Shown here: in pieces, positions 11,445-22,844 of the stretch
Layout: each line of letters begins with the position of its first letter
How positions within the stretch are numbered: position 1 is the stretch's first letter
Assembly (NCBI GenBank): GCA_027257055.1
Contig: JAPVLO010000115.1
Location: forward strand, 1,860,001 to 1,924,000
Source of the DNA: Cephalopachus bancanus
Taxonomy: Eukaryota; Chordata; Mammalia; Primates; Tarsiidae
Direction of reading: 5' to 3'
DNA length: 64,000 nucleotides
The notes under the pieces: model-generated
Seen by the model: only the letters and a program-made list of their open reading frames with translations
What the model was told of the DNA's origin: nothing
Database searches by the model: none
Translations under genes and position numbers: made by a program

Positions 11445-11862
11445 TGCACTTTTATCCTGTAGCATTCAGAAGAGCAAAACACAGATGCTTGCAGCATCCG
11501 TTTATGTTTTCCAAATTAGTGGCTTTGTTTAGTAGGAGTTTGTTATAAACATGATTTATATTCATGAGATATTCAAGCATTATGGAAATATATAAAGAAG
11601 AAAGTAAAAATAAAATAGCCTCCAATTTTTCTATCCCAATATTAATTAATATTTTGATAAACATCTTTCAAACAGCACATTCTTTTTGAAAAACATAATT
11701 TTCTACAAATAACCCTAACTGGCTTCTTTTACTCGACAACAATGTTCTATATATCTTTCTTTAACAATGCTAATAGATATGATTTTTCTTTGATATTAAC
11801 TAAATCATAAACAATCATATGTTTGTATGATTCATTCACCCATTTGTCTTCTAAATCTTTAT
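11445..11862 (-). mobile_element. Possible old L1 3'-end relic, antisense
   Basis: AT-rich text with 'acaacaatgttctatatatc' and 'cattcacccatttgtcttc' resembles antisense L1M 3' UTR sequence. The evidence is weak and it could be unique AT-rich DNA. Confidence 0.3.
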
Positions 11863-11864
11863 TT

Positions 11865-12170
11865 CATGGCATGTTACATTTCAGGCAACATACTAAGCAC
11901 TGGGCACACAGTGGTAAGCAAGATAGGCATGGTTTGGGACCCTTAAGAATATAGGTCTGGCAGGAAAAACAAATAAGAAATAACAATACGTGATAAATCT
12001 TGGTACCTAGCTTAGAAGATGTGATTAGAAGAAGCTTCTTGGAGGCCATAATGACTACTCTGAGAAATCACAGAGAATGAGAAGGAGTTTGTCAGGCAAC
12101 AGTGGAAGGGGAAACATTTGAACCAGAGGGAACAATGCTTGCAAAGAACAGAGAGAGATTTTGACCATTC
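11865..12170 (+). mobile_element. Ancient mammalian dispersed repeat, family unassigned
   Basis: The order 'actaagcactgggcacacag', 'tggtaagcaagatagg', 'gcttcttggaggccata' and 'gaacaatgcttgcaaagaac' follows a widely dispersed old mammalian repeat. That repeat reads 'gggatacagcagtgaacaa' and 'gaacagcaagtgcaaagg' in better copies. I cannot name the family with certainty. Confidence 0.5.
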
Positions 12171-13114
12171 TGAAGAAATGAATATATTTTATCTAGCTGG
12201 AGCACAGTGTTTTAAGGGGTATGGAAACAGATGACATTGGGGTTGCAGTAGCATTAGCCTTGCTCAATAACCCTCTAACTGAATCAGCGGTTATACTCCA
12301 AGCATGAATATATTACATCCCTAAGTCACCTAGTTAAATTCAGACTTAGGCATGACTCAAGTAAAAAGGAGGAACAGGTTTGTTCCATCCATTTGGGTAT
12401 ATTGTAGAAAATCGCAAATATAACCAGCTACGTTCATAAGGCATTCAAGATGAGGCAGAATACGTTGACAGTTAGAGAACATGGATTGGTTCTTTTGCTG
12501 GTATATGGTATGAAAGAAGAGACTGAGTATGTATGGGAACAATTGCCCAAACACATATGTCTTCATTATCCATGTCTAGCTGGTTTTGTGAGAGGTGGAT
12601 TGGATGTAACATATTTCATGAAGAATATTAAGTTATGAAAATTCTGGAAACACCTGAACACTGAACAGACTTTTAGCATTCAGGGTTACAATGAAGTGAA
12701 CAAAAGTGAGCAGCCAGGCCAGACTGGCTGGCTCAAGCAGGACGAGGCCCACACACAAGACAGCTGAAAGCCAGATAGGTAGCCTGGGCACTTCAGGAGC
12801 AATGCAGGTCTGGAATCACATGAGTAAGGTGAGTGGTCAACACAGAAGGTTTGGGATATCAGAAATAGCATGAAGAAGAGAAATAACCACTTGTGAAAAG
12901 AAAAAGAAAAAGCATAGCAACCAACTTTGGGTCATTTTGCCCGGCAAGACTGCCAAGACGCAGGTGGCGTGCAAGAAGTGGACTAAAGAGACAGGTTTAT
13001 CCTCATGGTCTAGAGGGGGGTGCTAGAAATTGGCCCCTTAGCTCCAGCCTGCAAAGGTAGGATGGCAGGGTCTTAGAGGTCTGCTGGCTGAGTGTAATCT
13101 AAAGCACAGGTTCT
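12171..13114. other. No gene or repeat recognised
   Basis: Unique-looking sequence. There is a short A/G-rich stretch at 12895-12915 and nothing else structured that I can see. Confidence 0.5.
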
Positions 13115-13260
13115 ATGGCAGACAAATCTGGATGCTCACCATGGCTTGAGTCTTTGCCTTTGTTGTATCCTTGGGTGAGTAGCCTCTCGGGAATATTTTT
13201 CACACTTTAAATGGACTAATGGCACTTCCTACCTGAAATTAATAATCTGTAGGGTTCATG
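13115..13260 (-). mobile_element. MIR SINE relic, antisense
   Basis: Diverged antisense MIR: 'atccttgggtgagtagcctc', then 'aatggactaatggcacttcc', 'tacctgaa' and 'ctgtagggttcatgg' in the expected order. Confidence 0.5.
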
Positions 13261-13855
13261 GCATCCACCCTTACCGCACCCATTAGAGCAGAAATTCAGA
13301 GGCCAAAGGCAAAGAAGAACTTACTCAAAGAGGATGATTCTTCATGACTTTGGTCTCCTCATTTAATTAGAAAGAGAGGGTGTATGTAGGATACAAGAAC
13401 ACTGATCTCTGCCAGAGGACAGTGCTCCTCTCCTGTCAAACTTTCTTCAGCTGGGAGAGGAAAAGAAACCATAGAGAAGGGATTGTCCCTGCACCTCCAA
13501 AGCTCCAACTGGGCAGCGTGCCAACAGACTCCCTCTCGTCTGCCCAGGTCTGCATGGGGACAGAGCAAACCTACTGGGAAGTGAGGGGATCACTAAGCAC
13601 ATATCAGTATCTGAATTACTGGCCAAGGGATAAGTAACAAATTTCTGGTCTCAAAGATGGGGATACAAGGACTAACACAGAGAACTAGGAACTAAACAAT
13701 AACTTATAATTTTGATATTTAAAAGTAGCCTCATTTCCTTAAGAGGGATTTTGAAGGGGCATTTTTATATCCTCTGAGGGACATTCTGGAAAATGAAGGT
13801 GGAGTCCTAGCCTTGCTTGCTTTCTAAATTCTGTTAATCTCTTCGTAGTTGAAAC
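13261..13855. other. No gene or repeat recognised
   Basis: Anonymous sequence. An 85-codon plus-strand frame at 13380-13637 and a minus-strand 69-codon shadow have no known domain. Confidence 0.45.
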
Positions 13856-13865
13856 ATTCATTTTT

Positions 13866-13964
13866 AAGTGTACCTGCATAATGAACATTTGTATACCTAA
13901 CACTGAAATGCACACCAGTCTTTAAAATAAAAATTTTAAAAATAAGTAAATGAAATAAAAATAT
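13866..13964 (+). mobile_element. Tiny L1 3'-end insertion (about 100 bp), sense
   Basis: Only the last bases of an L1 3' UTR and an A-rich tail are present. 'atttgtatacctaacactga' matches the end of the L1 at 4096-4116. The target duplication attcattttt is exact at 13856-13865 and 13965-13974. This is an extreme 5' truncation. Confidence 0.88.
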
Positions 13965-13974
13965 ATTCATTTTT

Positions 13975-14899
13975 TCTCTACATTGAATAAGTGTGTTGAG
14001 TGTCTTATGGAACACTGTGGTACGTTGGGCACTGTCCAAAGTACAAAAGGAAAAAATATCTTTGAGCACATTTGAACCCCAATAGTCAGGTTAGAAGCAA
14101 ATCATTCTAAGACAGTGGGAAAGGATTTGCAAATGAATTAAATTCCAGTGAGTGATACTACAGGTAGCTTGTACGTTAGAGGGAAATGTTTATTGACTAT
14201 ATATTATACTGAGAAATAGACGAGATAAATATTTGTGCTTCCACTGAGACACATTTGAAATTCCCAAACACCCATTGTATAATCTGCTAAGCAATTTGCC
14301 CAACTGTTTTGCATTTTTTTTCCTGAACAGGTGATTACAATGATATTTATTCTCGTCTGGGTGGATTTGTTTTTGGTGATTATTTGTAGCTGTTATTTAT
14401 CTCCTGTTGGGTTTTTTTTTTTTTTTTTGAGGGGATGGCAACAACTTAATAGAAATTATATATAAGGTATTATAATAAATCTCTTCTGGTTTTTTAATCA
14501 AAATAAATTTGGTTTTTTCATTAACAAAATATACAAGTCTGTAATCTTGAAAATTGTTAATAAGACAAAAATATTAATTAGGTAGTATAGACTCTGCTTT
14601 CAAAATCATGGAGCAAGTTTTCTGGTTAATCAAACATACTAATTATTACAAAGTTACCATACACATAACACCTGAAATGCAATAAACTACATATCACTAA
14701 ATTAGGATCCAGTGGATATTCTTCTTTGATGTTAAGAAGGAGTCTCAGGATCTCAGTATGGGGGGGTCATCATTCATCATTTCTAACTGTATAGAAAGTA
14801 TATGGATATATCACATGGTGGAGAGAGCGCTGATTGACCAAATGTTGGAGGGCACAGCTTGTCATGCAATTTGCTTATTCATCACTTTTGTATTCAGAG
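13975..14899. other. No gene or repeat recognised
   Basis: AT-rich DNA with a T-run at about 14411-14428 and a G-run at 14761-14767. The T-run is not followed by recognisable Alu. Confidence 0.45.
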
Positions 14900-15260
14900 A
14901 ATGATTGTTCAGGAGATTAAATGGTGTGAAGCATTTGAGGCATATTTGCCTAGCAGGTATATATGTATATGATAGACTGGTAAGAAGAAATGGGAGACGT
15001 AAAGACCAGTTATGAGGCTCCAGGATAAATCCAGACAGGAAATAAAAAGGGATCTTGATAAGGGCAGTAGAGGTGAGAAGAAAAGGACAAAAGTTAACCA
15101 AGAAAGGAGCCAAGAGTAAGATAAAGGAGCCAAGAATGCTCTAGGTGGCAGGGACATTTGGGTGTGGGAGAAAATAAGTGAAGGTATTGCTTGTACAGAA
15201 ACTGTGAGCGTCAAAGAGACTCCAGGCTCCTCTGGGTCATATTGATGCTCCATATTTCTG
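14900..15260 (+). mobile_element. Ancient dispersed repeat, second copy, family unassigned
   Basis: 'gtaaagaccagttatgaggc', 'tccagacaggaaataaaa' and 'gggcagtagaggtgagaaga' follow the later part of the same old mammalian repeat seen at 11.9 kb. It is diverged. The minus-strand 114- and 83-codon frames across it are incidental. Confidence 0.4.
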
Positions 15261-15299
15261 AAGGCTTTGTGGGTAGGACTTAGTTCAACATAGAACTTT

Positions 15300-15465
15300 C
15301 CCTTTGTATTATAATTGACTTTTGCCTTTCTCCTTCCCCTTTCCTAGATCATGAGCTCTTTGGTGGCAGGATCTTTGTCTTTCATCTTTGATTCATTCCT
15401 AAAGGACCTAGCACTATGCCAGGCATATGATAGTTACTTAGTAAATGTTTGAAAAAAGAAGAGCG
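15300..15465 (+). mobile_element. L2 LINE 3' end, sense
   Basis: 'atcatgagctctttggtggc', 'aggatctttgtctttcatc' and 'tgccaggcatatgatagtta' followed by 'gtaaatgtttga' are the standard 3' terminus of L2. Confidence 0.8.
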
Positions 15466-15599
15466 CAGTGAGGAAATTGAAGGAAATGAGAGGTTAAGTG
15501 AAAAAAGGCATTGGCATTTGCCATTTGATATTCATATTAAAATGTAATAACCAAAAGGAACAAATTCTAGAACAGCATCTTTAGTTTACAGAATGGTAA

Positions 15600-15700
15600 A
15601 CTATGGCACCCAGGCAAAAATGGCAACTTGTCCAACCAAGGTCAAGGTCAGGCAGTTAGAGGCAGAGGTAGGGTCAGAAACTACAAAGCTTATCCTGCAT
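15600..15700 (+). mobile_element. MIR 3' half, sense
   Basis: 'aacttgtccaaccaaggtca' then 'caggcagttagaggcagagg' matches the conserved 3' part of MIR. Confidence 0.6.
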
Positions 15701-15899
15701 TCTGTTCTATCCCCATCTGGAGAGCAATCCTGCTTCCTTCCAGTGACAGGAGTGCCTATTTTACTTCTCTGAAAGTGAACTGGGTTTAGGACACAAGGAA
15801 ACATTAAAAAAAATCTTTTAGTAAACAGAAAGCAGGCCATGATGACTCTAAGACTAACTAAAAAACACACTGGTTGGTTCTAGAAAATAAACTTAAAAA

Positions 15900-16600
15900 A
15901 ATTACTTGATTAATGTTTTGGTAAGTAATGCAATCACATGATTTGAAACTTTGAAAGAATTAAAAGGCATAAATTAATAGGCTTTGTCTTTCTCCTCCCC
16001 AGTCTGGTTACCACCCACACCATAGTTATGTACTTTTCATAGATTTTTATGTATCTTCTAGAGTTTCTTTATGGTTATTCAAGCCAAATGTGAATAAATA
16101 TTCTTATTTACCCCCCCTTTTATTGCACAAAGTATAGTATATTACACATACCAATTGCACCTTGTCTTATATTTTAACTTGAAATGCATCTTGAAGAACT
16201 CTCATATCAATACAAAAAGAACTACCTTTATTAAGCTACAAAGTATTCTATTGAAGGGATGTGACATAATTTAATTAAATGGCTTTTTATTGATGGACAT
16301 TTGGGCTATTTCTAATCTTTTGATGTTCAGAAAAAAAATCCTTTAATGACTAACATTGCGAATAGTCCAACGGTTTGTGCATTTGTAATTTTGACATATT
16401 GCCAATTATCCTCCTAGTAGTTGTACCAATTTGCATTCAAGTCAGCATTCTGAGAGCACCTGATTCTTCACAGCCTCTACATCAGAGTGTGTTATCAAGC
16501 TTCAGGATGTTAGCCAATCTGATGGGTGAAAAATGGTATTTCAGGGTAGTTTAATTTGCATTTATTTTAGCAATGAAGTTGAATGTCTCTGAGATACTAG
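15900..16600 (-). mobile_element. Old L1 3' part, antisense
   Basis: Antisense L1M text: 'gtacttttcatagatttttat', 'ggctttttattgatggacat', 'ttgggctatttctaatcttt', 'gccaattatcctcctagtag', 'ccaatttgcattcaagtcag' and 'gggtgaaaaatggtatttca' in the expected order. No coding frame remains. Confidence 0.7.
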
Positions 16601-16761
16601 AAAATGGAAGTACAGAGTAAAACTAAAACTGGATTTCCTTCTCTTACTAAGACCAAAAACCAACACACACCTGGTCTCAGAAAGGAACTCTCAGCCTCCT
16701 CCAAGAGACATTTGGGAACAGACCTCCCCACCCACCCTCATAAAGGCACTTCACGTGGATT

Positions 16762-16890
16762 GATAGGCACTGTTATCCCCATTTAAAGATGAGGAAACTG
16801 AGGTTGAGAGAAGGTAAACTTTCCAAGATGTTGTAAGTGACAGAACAGGAGCTGAAACCTAGGTCTGGAGGACTCAAGGAGCCTGGATCC
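16762..16890 (+). mobile_element. MIR 3' half, sense
   Basis: 'tatccccatttaaagatgag', 'gaaactgaggttgagagaag' and 'gtgacagaacaggagctgaa' are the MIR core and 3' part. Confidence 0.8.
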
Positions 16891-18394
16891 CAACCATTAG
16901 CCTGCACAGTTTAGGATGCTGTATTTATACATAGAGTTTGAATTAGGTCATTTGTATGCTGTTCTTCTCCCATTGGATTTATGCTCTTCTGCCTAGTCTA
17001 GCCATCTTCCAACTCTGAGCCTAGTTTGGAAGGATATATTTTTTCTTTAATGTAGCTGTTGTTCATTGCTTCTCCCTGTAGAAATTTGAGATGCAGCAAG
17101 TTCACTCTCGGGCAGTCTCTACCTCTGTGTACTTTATCCTTTTCTGCTTGTGTCTTGATTGAAGCCACGATGTTTGTAGCAAATTATAAATATTGATCTG
17201 TTTTCTCTCTTACCTTCATATAAATATGGGAGTTGGGGCATTGGGCTGTGTAGTGATAAAAAAAAAAAAAGCAACTAGGGAAAATTTATTATTTTCTTGA
17301 TTACATATGAGGAATTAACTCAACATAATCATGTGAGAACAAAATAATGTAAAGCTAGTTGATTTATAATCTCCTTATTAAACACAACTGAACTTTCCCA
17401 AAATTACCTGGGAAAGACTAATTCCTCCCAAGTAGAACTATTACATTGAAAAGCATGGATGATTTAAAAGTCAGTTCTCTAGCTATACAGCAGATGTGTC
17501 TCCACTATTGTAGTCAGAGTAAATGTCCACTTCCCTGAAGTGGTACTCACCTTGTTAGAATGGATTGGTAGGCTCGTGCACAACAGCTATCTATCTAGGA
17601 AGCCTTCACATAACGCATAGGTATTTGTCTCTCTCCTCTCCAGGACCACCTGCAAACCCTTCCAAGTCCCTCAACAGTCACATTCAGAACTCTCTCTGGG
17701 GTAACTCAGGACAGCATGTCTACAGCTGCTTCTTGCCTTCCCAGTCTGTCCCTCTCAGTCCTCCTCCTATCTTGAAGCCTCAGCATGGTGACTGTAGGAA
17801 GGTAAGCTTTGTGAAAGCCAGGTCTCTTCCCCAGAAAACCTGCCCCAACAGCATCTGAATTTCACCGTCTTGGGTCCTAGATGCCCTGGAAACCAAAAAC
17901 CAAGTTAAGGTTGTTTGTAATCAAAACTATCTAGGCAAATCTAGTTGCTCAAAAATTGCCATTAAAATGCACTTCAGGCCATTGCCTTGCTAAACTACAG
18001 CGTGGTCATGTGCTCTTTGAGCTATGGCGAGGCCATGTTTCCTGGCTTTGGCCCCCCTTCCCCTACCTTGGAGAGGTGGATCACCTCTTTTTCTCTCTCT
18101 CTCTAATTTATTTTCTAAATAAGCTACATTTTCTAATCTAAAAAAAAAAATGCACTGCAAGTGCCTGATAAATGGTTCAGTTGAGGGATGAGGGAATTTA
18201 AGGAATTGCCATCCCATACACTGCCATTTATCTCATCTCAAGGGCTTACTTTAAAGCTGTTGTTTTCTGCCCTGGCCGAAGTAGGTCAGGAAGAAGGGTT
18301 TGGCAGGAAGAGAGGGAAGAGGAACCAAGATGTGGGTGCTTCTATTTTTCTTCTCTCTGCTTCCACTGTGAACAACCTCCTTCTAAATGGTGGT
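16891..18394. other. No gene or repeat recognised
   Basis: About 1.5 kb of unique-looking DNA. The plus-strand 97-codon frame at 17565-17858 is proline- and serine-rich by chance composition. No splice-bounded exon stands out. Confidence 0.5.
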
Positions 18395-18815
18395 TCCTCC
18401 CCTTGGCTGCACATTGGAATTACCTAGAGAATTTTTAAAAATACTGATGCCGGCTCGGCGGTGCAGCCTGTAATCCCTGAATGGGGAGGCTGAGGTGAGT
18501 GGATTGCCGGAGCCCATGGTTTCAAGACCAAACCAGGCAACTTGGTGAGACCTCTTCTCTACAATAAATCAAAAATTAGCCAGGCGTGGTAGCGCACACC
18601 TATAGTTCCGGCTACTTAGAAGGCTGAGGCGGAAGGATTGCTGGAGTCCAGCAGGTCGATGCTGGGGTGGCCATGAGCGTGCCACTGCACTCCAGCTTAG
18701 GCAACGGAATGAGACTTCAACCTAAAACCAAACCAAAAAAAATCCTGATGCCTGGGTCTTATTGGATTTGGAGGGTCCAGACTGTAACCCAAACATTGAG
18801 TTGTTTAAAAAACTC
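18395..18815. mobile_element. MER5-type hAT relic split by an Alu
   Basis: 'ccttggctgcacattggaat' with 'tacctagagaatttttaaaa' lies left of the Alu. The expected continuation 'ctgatgcctgggtcttattg' and 'aaactccccagg' lies to the right. This is the non-autonomous hAT MER5 layout interrupted by the insertion at 18452-18741. Confidence 0.7.
18452..18741 (+). mobile_element. Alu SINE, full-length dimer, sense
   Basis: It starts 'ggctcggcggtgcagcctg' and ends in an A-rich tail. Target duplications atactgatgcc (18441-18451) and atcctgatgcc (18742-18752) match at 10 of 11. It shows the local variant 'caataaatcaaaaattagcc'. Confidence 0.93.
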
Positions 18816-18827
18816 CCCAGGGGTGCA

Positions 18828-19075
18828 CTCCTGCTCACAGCAGCATTATTCACAGTAGCCAAAAGATGGAAGTGACCCAAGTGTTCATCGATGGGTGAGT
18901 GGATAAGCAAAATTTGGTATAAACATATAATGGAATATTATTCAGTCTAAAAAAGGAAGGAAAGTCCGATATGTGCTACAGCATGGATTAAACTGGAGAA
19001 TATCTCATGCTTGAGTCTGATAAGTGAAATAAAGACAAATATGGTATGATTCCACTTGTATGAGGTAACTAGAGC
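18828..19075 (+). mobile_element. Old L1 ORF2 3' fragment, sense
   Basis: 'ttattcacagtagccaaaag', 'gaagtgacccaagtgttcat', 'ggaatattattcagtctaaa' and 'tatgattccacttgtatgag' match the last part of ORF2 of an L1M in order. Frameshifted and dead. Confidence 0.85.
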
Positions 19076-19415
19076 TGTCATGGACTTCTGGCTCCCATCA
19101 TGGGTATCAGTAGTTCTCATATGACAGTCTCCAGATTTGCTTTGTAGGAACCTCCAGTTTTTATTTTTTCTTTCCCTAAGGTTACAGAATCTGTATTTTA
19201 ATGATTAGAACCTAAGGATATAAATGTTAATCATCTCCCAAGCAGTTCTGTTGGGCTGCAATGGTTGGAAGTCACTAGAGGTCCTGAAATCCAAACTCTG
19301 CTCTCACCTAAGGTCTTGGATATTCTGTCTCTAGTATGCTTTTCCAGCCTTACTTCCTGTTTTCCCTGTGCCCCTCAGATAGGACTTTTTAATCTTTTCT
19401 CTAATGGTCTACACT
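19076..19415. other. No gene or repeat recognised
   Basis: Anonymous DNA between an L1 fragment and an LTR-like element. Confidence 0.45.
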
Positions 19416-19419
19416 TCAT

Positions 19420-19960
19420 TGACCAAAAAAAAAGTCAAACTCTGTACAATATTTTAAGGTTGTTTATTCTGGCCAAACCTGAGGAGTCAAGCCCAGGAAA
19501 ATCCATCCTCAGAAGGTCCTGAGAACAAGTGCTCACTGTGATTGAACCATAAATCAATATATGTGATATTTTCATTGCTTTGACCCAGGAAGGAGGGACA
19601 TTTTCAAGCAGGGGGCTTGCAAGTCATAGGTGGATTCAAAGATTTCTTGACTGGTAATTTGTGGTTCCTATCAAAGGAAATTCGGAAATCAGTAGAGGAG
19701 ATGCTTTGTTTAAATAAGGGGGCAGAAAACTCCAGGTTTGTTAATATATAGATGAAGTCCTATATGTGGCAGACTTCAGAGAGGATAGATAAGTGTCTCA
19801 CAAAGTCCCAGGAGTCTGGAGTTCCCAAGAGAAAGCTTTGCAGGGCCTTAAAATAATTTGATTTCCTTCTTTATTTGTTATTTGATATTATGCCAGAGTC
19901 AGGTTGGAAAACAGACTTTTTAGTATATAGGGTAGTAGGGCATTAACACCCTTTCTGGTG
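19420..19960 (-). mobile_element. LTR-like repeat, antisense
   Basis: Near the left edge the minus strand reads 'cagaataaac', a polyadenylation-type signal at the expected place for an LTR on that strand. Rightward follow 'tgaggagtcaagcccaggaa', 'agaaggtcctgagaacaagt', 'caagtcataggtggattcaa' and 'ttcagagaggatagataag'. I recognise this as a primate or mammalian ERV LTR family but cannot name it securely. No internal retroviral coding sequence accompanies it. Confidence 0.55.
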
Positions 19961-20054
19961 AGTCCTTATGAGGCATGATTCCCTAAGCCTTTTAGTTAGA
20001 AATTTGGGTAAGAGTAAACAAAGGGCAGGTTTATCTCTCAACTTACACTATGCC

Positions 20055-20385
20055 CTGGTTCAGAATTTTCTTCTGCTTAGAGTGCCTTCTACTCCTTCTT
20101 ATTGCAATCCTCCTCAAACTTTGAGGCTTGGACTGACTTTTGCCTCTTCCATAGGACTTCCCTTCCTTGTCCTCATTCCTTCTCTCTTCTCTCCCCTATT
20201 GCTGATCACAATTAGTTGTGAGCTTTAGGGCCTTTTCCGTTGTAGTGTGTGTATATCTCACTTGTGAAATTTTCAGGATATGCTCCCATGTTTGAGTTTA
20301 ATTCTCTCTGCAAAGACACAGAACTTCTTCTGGTTCTAGCATGATGCTTAGCTCAGAGTAAGTATGCAGTATTTATCATGTAAAA
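20055..20385 (+). mobile_element. L2 LINE 3' part, sense
   Basis: 'gagtgccttctactccttct', 'caatcctcctcaaactttga', 'ttctagcatgatgcttagct' and 'cagagtaagtatgcagtatt' follow the L2 3' region in order. Confidence 0.6.
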
Positions 20386-20399
20386 ATTGTCTCTTCCCC

Positions 20400-21440
20400 A
20401 GATATGTAATCATGAGGGGGTGCTTCAGCCAGGCCTATCCTGGAATGGAGTTCTCTTCTTGTGACTGACGTCCAGGCTCCACCTGGGTTTGTCCCTCTCA
20501 GTTGTGGCCCAGCTGTGTGAGTCTGACATTCAGAGCATTGCTGGGGAGGAGGGTGTTGGGGTCAGTCCTGGACTCACCACTGATCTCTTTGGAGTTTTTC
20601 CTCATCCTTTCTGGTCCCACCCTTTGTCCTCAGCTGGATCAGGGTAGGGGGTGGGGTGCCTGGAACTCAGCACTCATCAGGTCCCTCCGAAGTTTGTGCT
20701 TTCAGGATATTCCCTCTGGGTCATGATCAATCCCCGAGTAGTTGATCCACCAGTCACAGAGATCGGGTCTGTTGCTCCGTGGTGAGCAAGTTGGAGCACT
20801 TTCCTGCCCCACCTTCAGTATGGCAGTGGGGTGCCTCTCTTGTCCTCTTCCATGGGACCTTGCCTCTGGACTCCCTCTGCAGCCCCTGCTGCCAGTGTCC
20901 TGCCACGTGCTGAAGTGGTGAGGCAAAGTCAGGAGCTGGCAGTCTCTCTTCTGCTGCACTGTTGAGGTAGAGCCTGGGATGATATTTTCTCCCTGTCACT
21001 TTTGTCCGTTTAAAAAAAAAAATAATGGCACTTGGCTTCTGCAACCTGGAACGAAGCAGAGAAGAACAACAACCAGGGACAAAGCAGAGAAGCTGCAGCA
21101 CCAGCTGTTGCAGCAGGAGCCTGGCCACTGGCTCATGAGCCCCCACTTAGACAGTCTCTCCCAGCATTTTCTTCCCAGGTAGGGTTTGTTGATTTTTTTT
21201 TAAAAAGAAAAGAAAAAGAAAATGGCACTTGGCTTCTGTGTCCCGGGAATAGCTAGGGTCCACGCCCCGCAGCCGGGGCACCAGAGAGTCTTGGCTGCTA
21301 GCTCCCTAGACCTCATTCAGTCAGTCATTCACATGCCCACTCACTCACCAGCACATACACAAAATTTGCCATACACTCACGGACTCACACGGGAACTCGC
21401 ATTGTCCAACTGGCTCGGCCGCCATCTCCCCAATCTCCCT
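20400..21440 (-). mobile_element. GC-rich block resembling an L1 5' UTR, antisense
   Basis: On the minus strand the block starts with 'gggagatggcggccgagcc'. This resembles the YY1-containing first bases of a primate L1 5' UTR (ccaagatggcGGCCGA type). It is CpG-rich and unlike its AT-rich surroundings. An 18-bp motif aatggcacttggcttctg occurs twice, at 21024-21041 and 21221-21238, each next to an A/T-rich tract. No ORF1 is recognisable; the minus-strand 130-codon frame at 20754-21146 is unassigned. An LTR of an unknown ERV is the alternative. Confidence 0.35.
21416..21431 (-). promoter_or_regulatory. YY1-type site
   Basis: The motif gccgccatct at 21418-21427 (aGATGGCGGC on the minus strand) is the core YY1 recognition sequence. 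YY1 sites sit at the first bases of primate L1 elements and help fix transcription initiation. Binding here is an inference. Confidence 0.4.
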
Positions 21441-22614
21441 GGAACCCAATTCTTAACAGGAGTGTTCTAAGCAGCAGCCCTGTGGGGAACTGTGCAACGC
21501 AGTAGAGATGGTAGAGTGGCAGAATGAGAAAGCAGGAGGCAAAACTTGCCCAAAGTCCCCTGTAAGCCCAAGCTGGTGGGGCAGAATCCTGTGGGTCTGG
21601 ACAGGTGAATTGGTGACAGGGACATAAGCCAGCTCACCAGGTAGCACTGAGGACACCTAGCAGAGCAAAGACTGAGGCAGAAAAGCTATCAAAGGCTGGT
21701 GGAAACTTCCATATTTCTAGTCCCAGGAGGATGGAGAAGTGCTGCTGAGAGAGGCCCTGGTAGGTAGACAGAACTGCCTCCACTTTTCTTTCCTTTCTGC
21801 TTGGTGGGAGGCCTGAAGACTCTTGGAGTCAGTAAGTGTGCATGTGTTTGTGGGAAGCTTGGAGCAAGAATTTTGTGTGGTGAGTAGTTCCTCAATAATG
21901 ACAGAATGTAAATTGGACTCAATACCTGGGGGAGACTTTTAAACCACAAGTATCCAAACACTATGGTTGAAATGACTATAGTGGATTAGACTAAATATAA
22001 TTTTATCTTTGTCAAACAGAGGGATGAGGGCTTGTCTGAACCAGTTCTTCCCCACTCAGGAAGCTGGCATTTTCCCCCACTGGGGACAAGCCTCTTCCAT
22101 CTCTGGCCTATGCCACTGTGCATCCAGCACTGGTCACCACCATTGGAGAGCAGGTTGGGTCTCTGTCCTTACAGTTAGTTTAGTCCCTGAATGTGCCAGA
22201 GGCAGAAGCTGTGGGAAGAAGAGGGCAAACTAAGCTCCCCAAAACAGTTTATGCATCTAAGCCTGCAGACTCAAAGATACATTTTATGAGAGAAATTGTA
22301 AAAAATTTCCATCATTCTTCTCCAGAGAGAAATAAGAGCTCTCCTCTACTTTCGGGAAGTCTTGTATTTCTGATTTTCCTGAGGAGACTAATGGAATAGA
22401 ACGAGATCGTTAAGGATGGGGTAGCATGTCCACTGAGCAAGGAGAGCACAACCTGGCAATTCATTTATATAAAACTTTTTGCTTAGGGATTGCAAAGTCC
22501 TCTTACAACTGATACTTTGTCATAAAAATGACTATAGGATCCCTGAAGGCCAGGCTCAATAAAATGTAGAAATGAAAACAAACCTTCTATGTACCCTTGT
22601 TTCTAGGTTTATCA
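21441..22614. other. No gene or repeat recognised
   Basis: Unique-looking DNA of moderate GC. The minus-strand 90-codon frame at 21689-21961 and two plus-strand frames of 68 and 74 codons have no domain signature. Confidence 0.5.
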
Positions 22615-22700
22615 AGAGAGGAAAGAGAGAGGAAGGAGAGAGGGAAACAGAGAGAGAGAGAAAGTGAGAGAGGAGTGAGAGACAGAGGGGAGAGTTAGAA
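22615..22700 (+). repeat. GA-rich low-complexity tract
   Basis: An almost pure purine run made mainly of GAGA and GGAA units. Such tracts can form triplex DNA and are length-variable. Confidence 0.85.
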
Positions 22701-22844
22701 AGGAAAAATAATGTAGAATATGGTATTTAATTATGACTTCTGCTTTTCTTATCCAAACTGTGATATTACTGGAGGTCTAGTTTTATGCCCATATTGCTAC
22801 TGCTACTAATGACACTATTTATGCTAGATAAAGAAAACTCTAAG

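Noticed and set aside
14411..14428. T-run as an antisense Alu tail
   Set aside because: No Alu body follows it.
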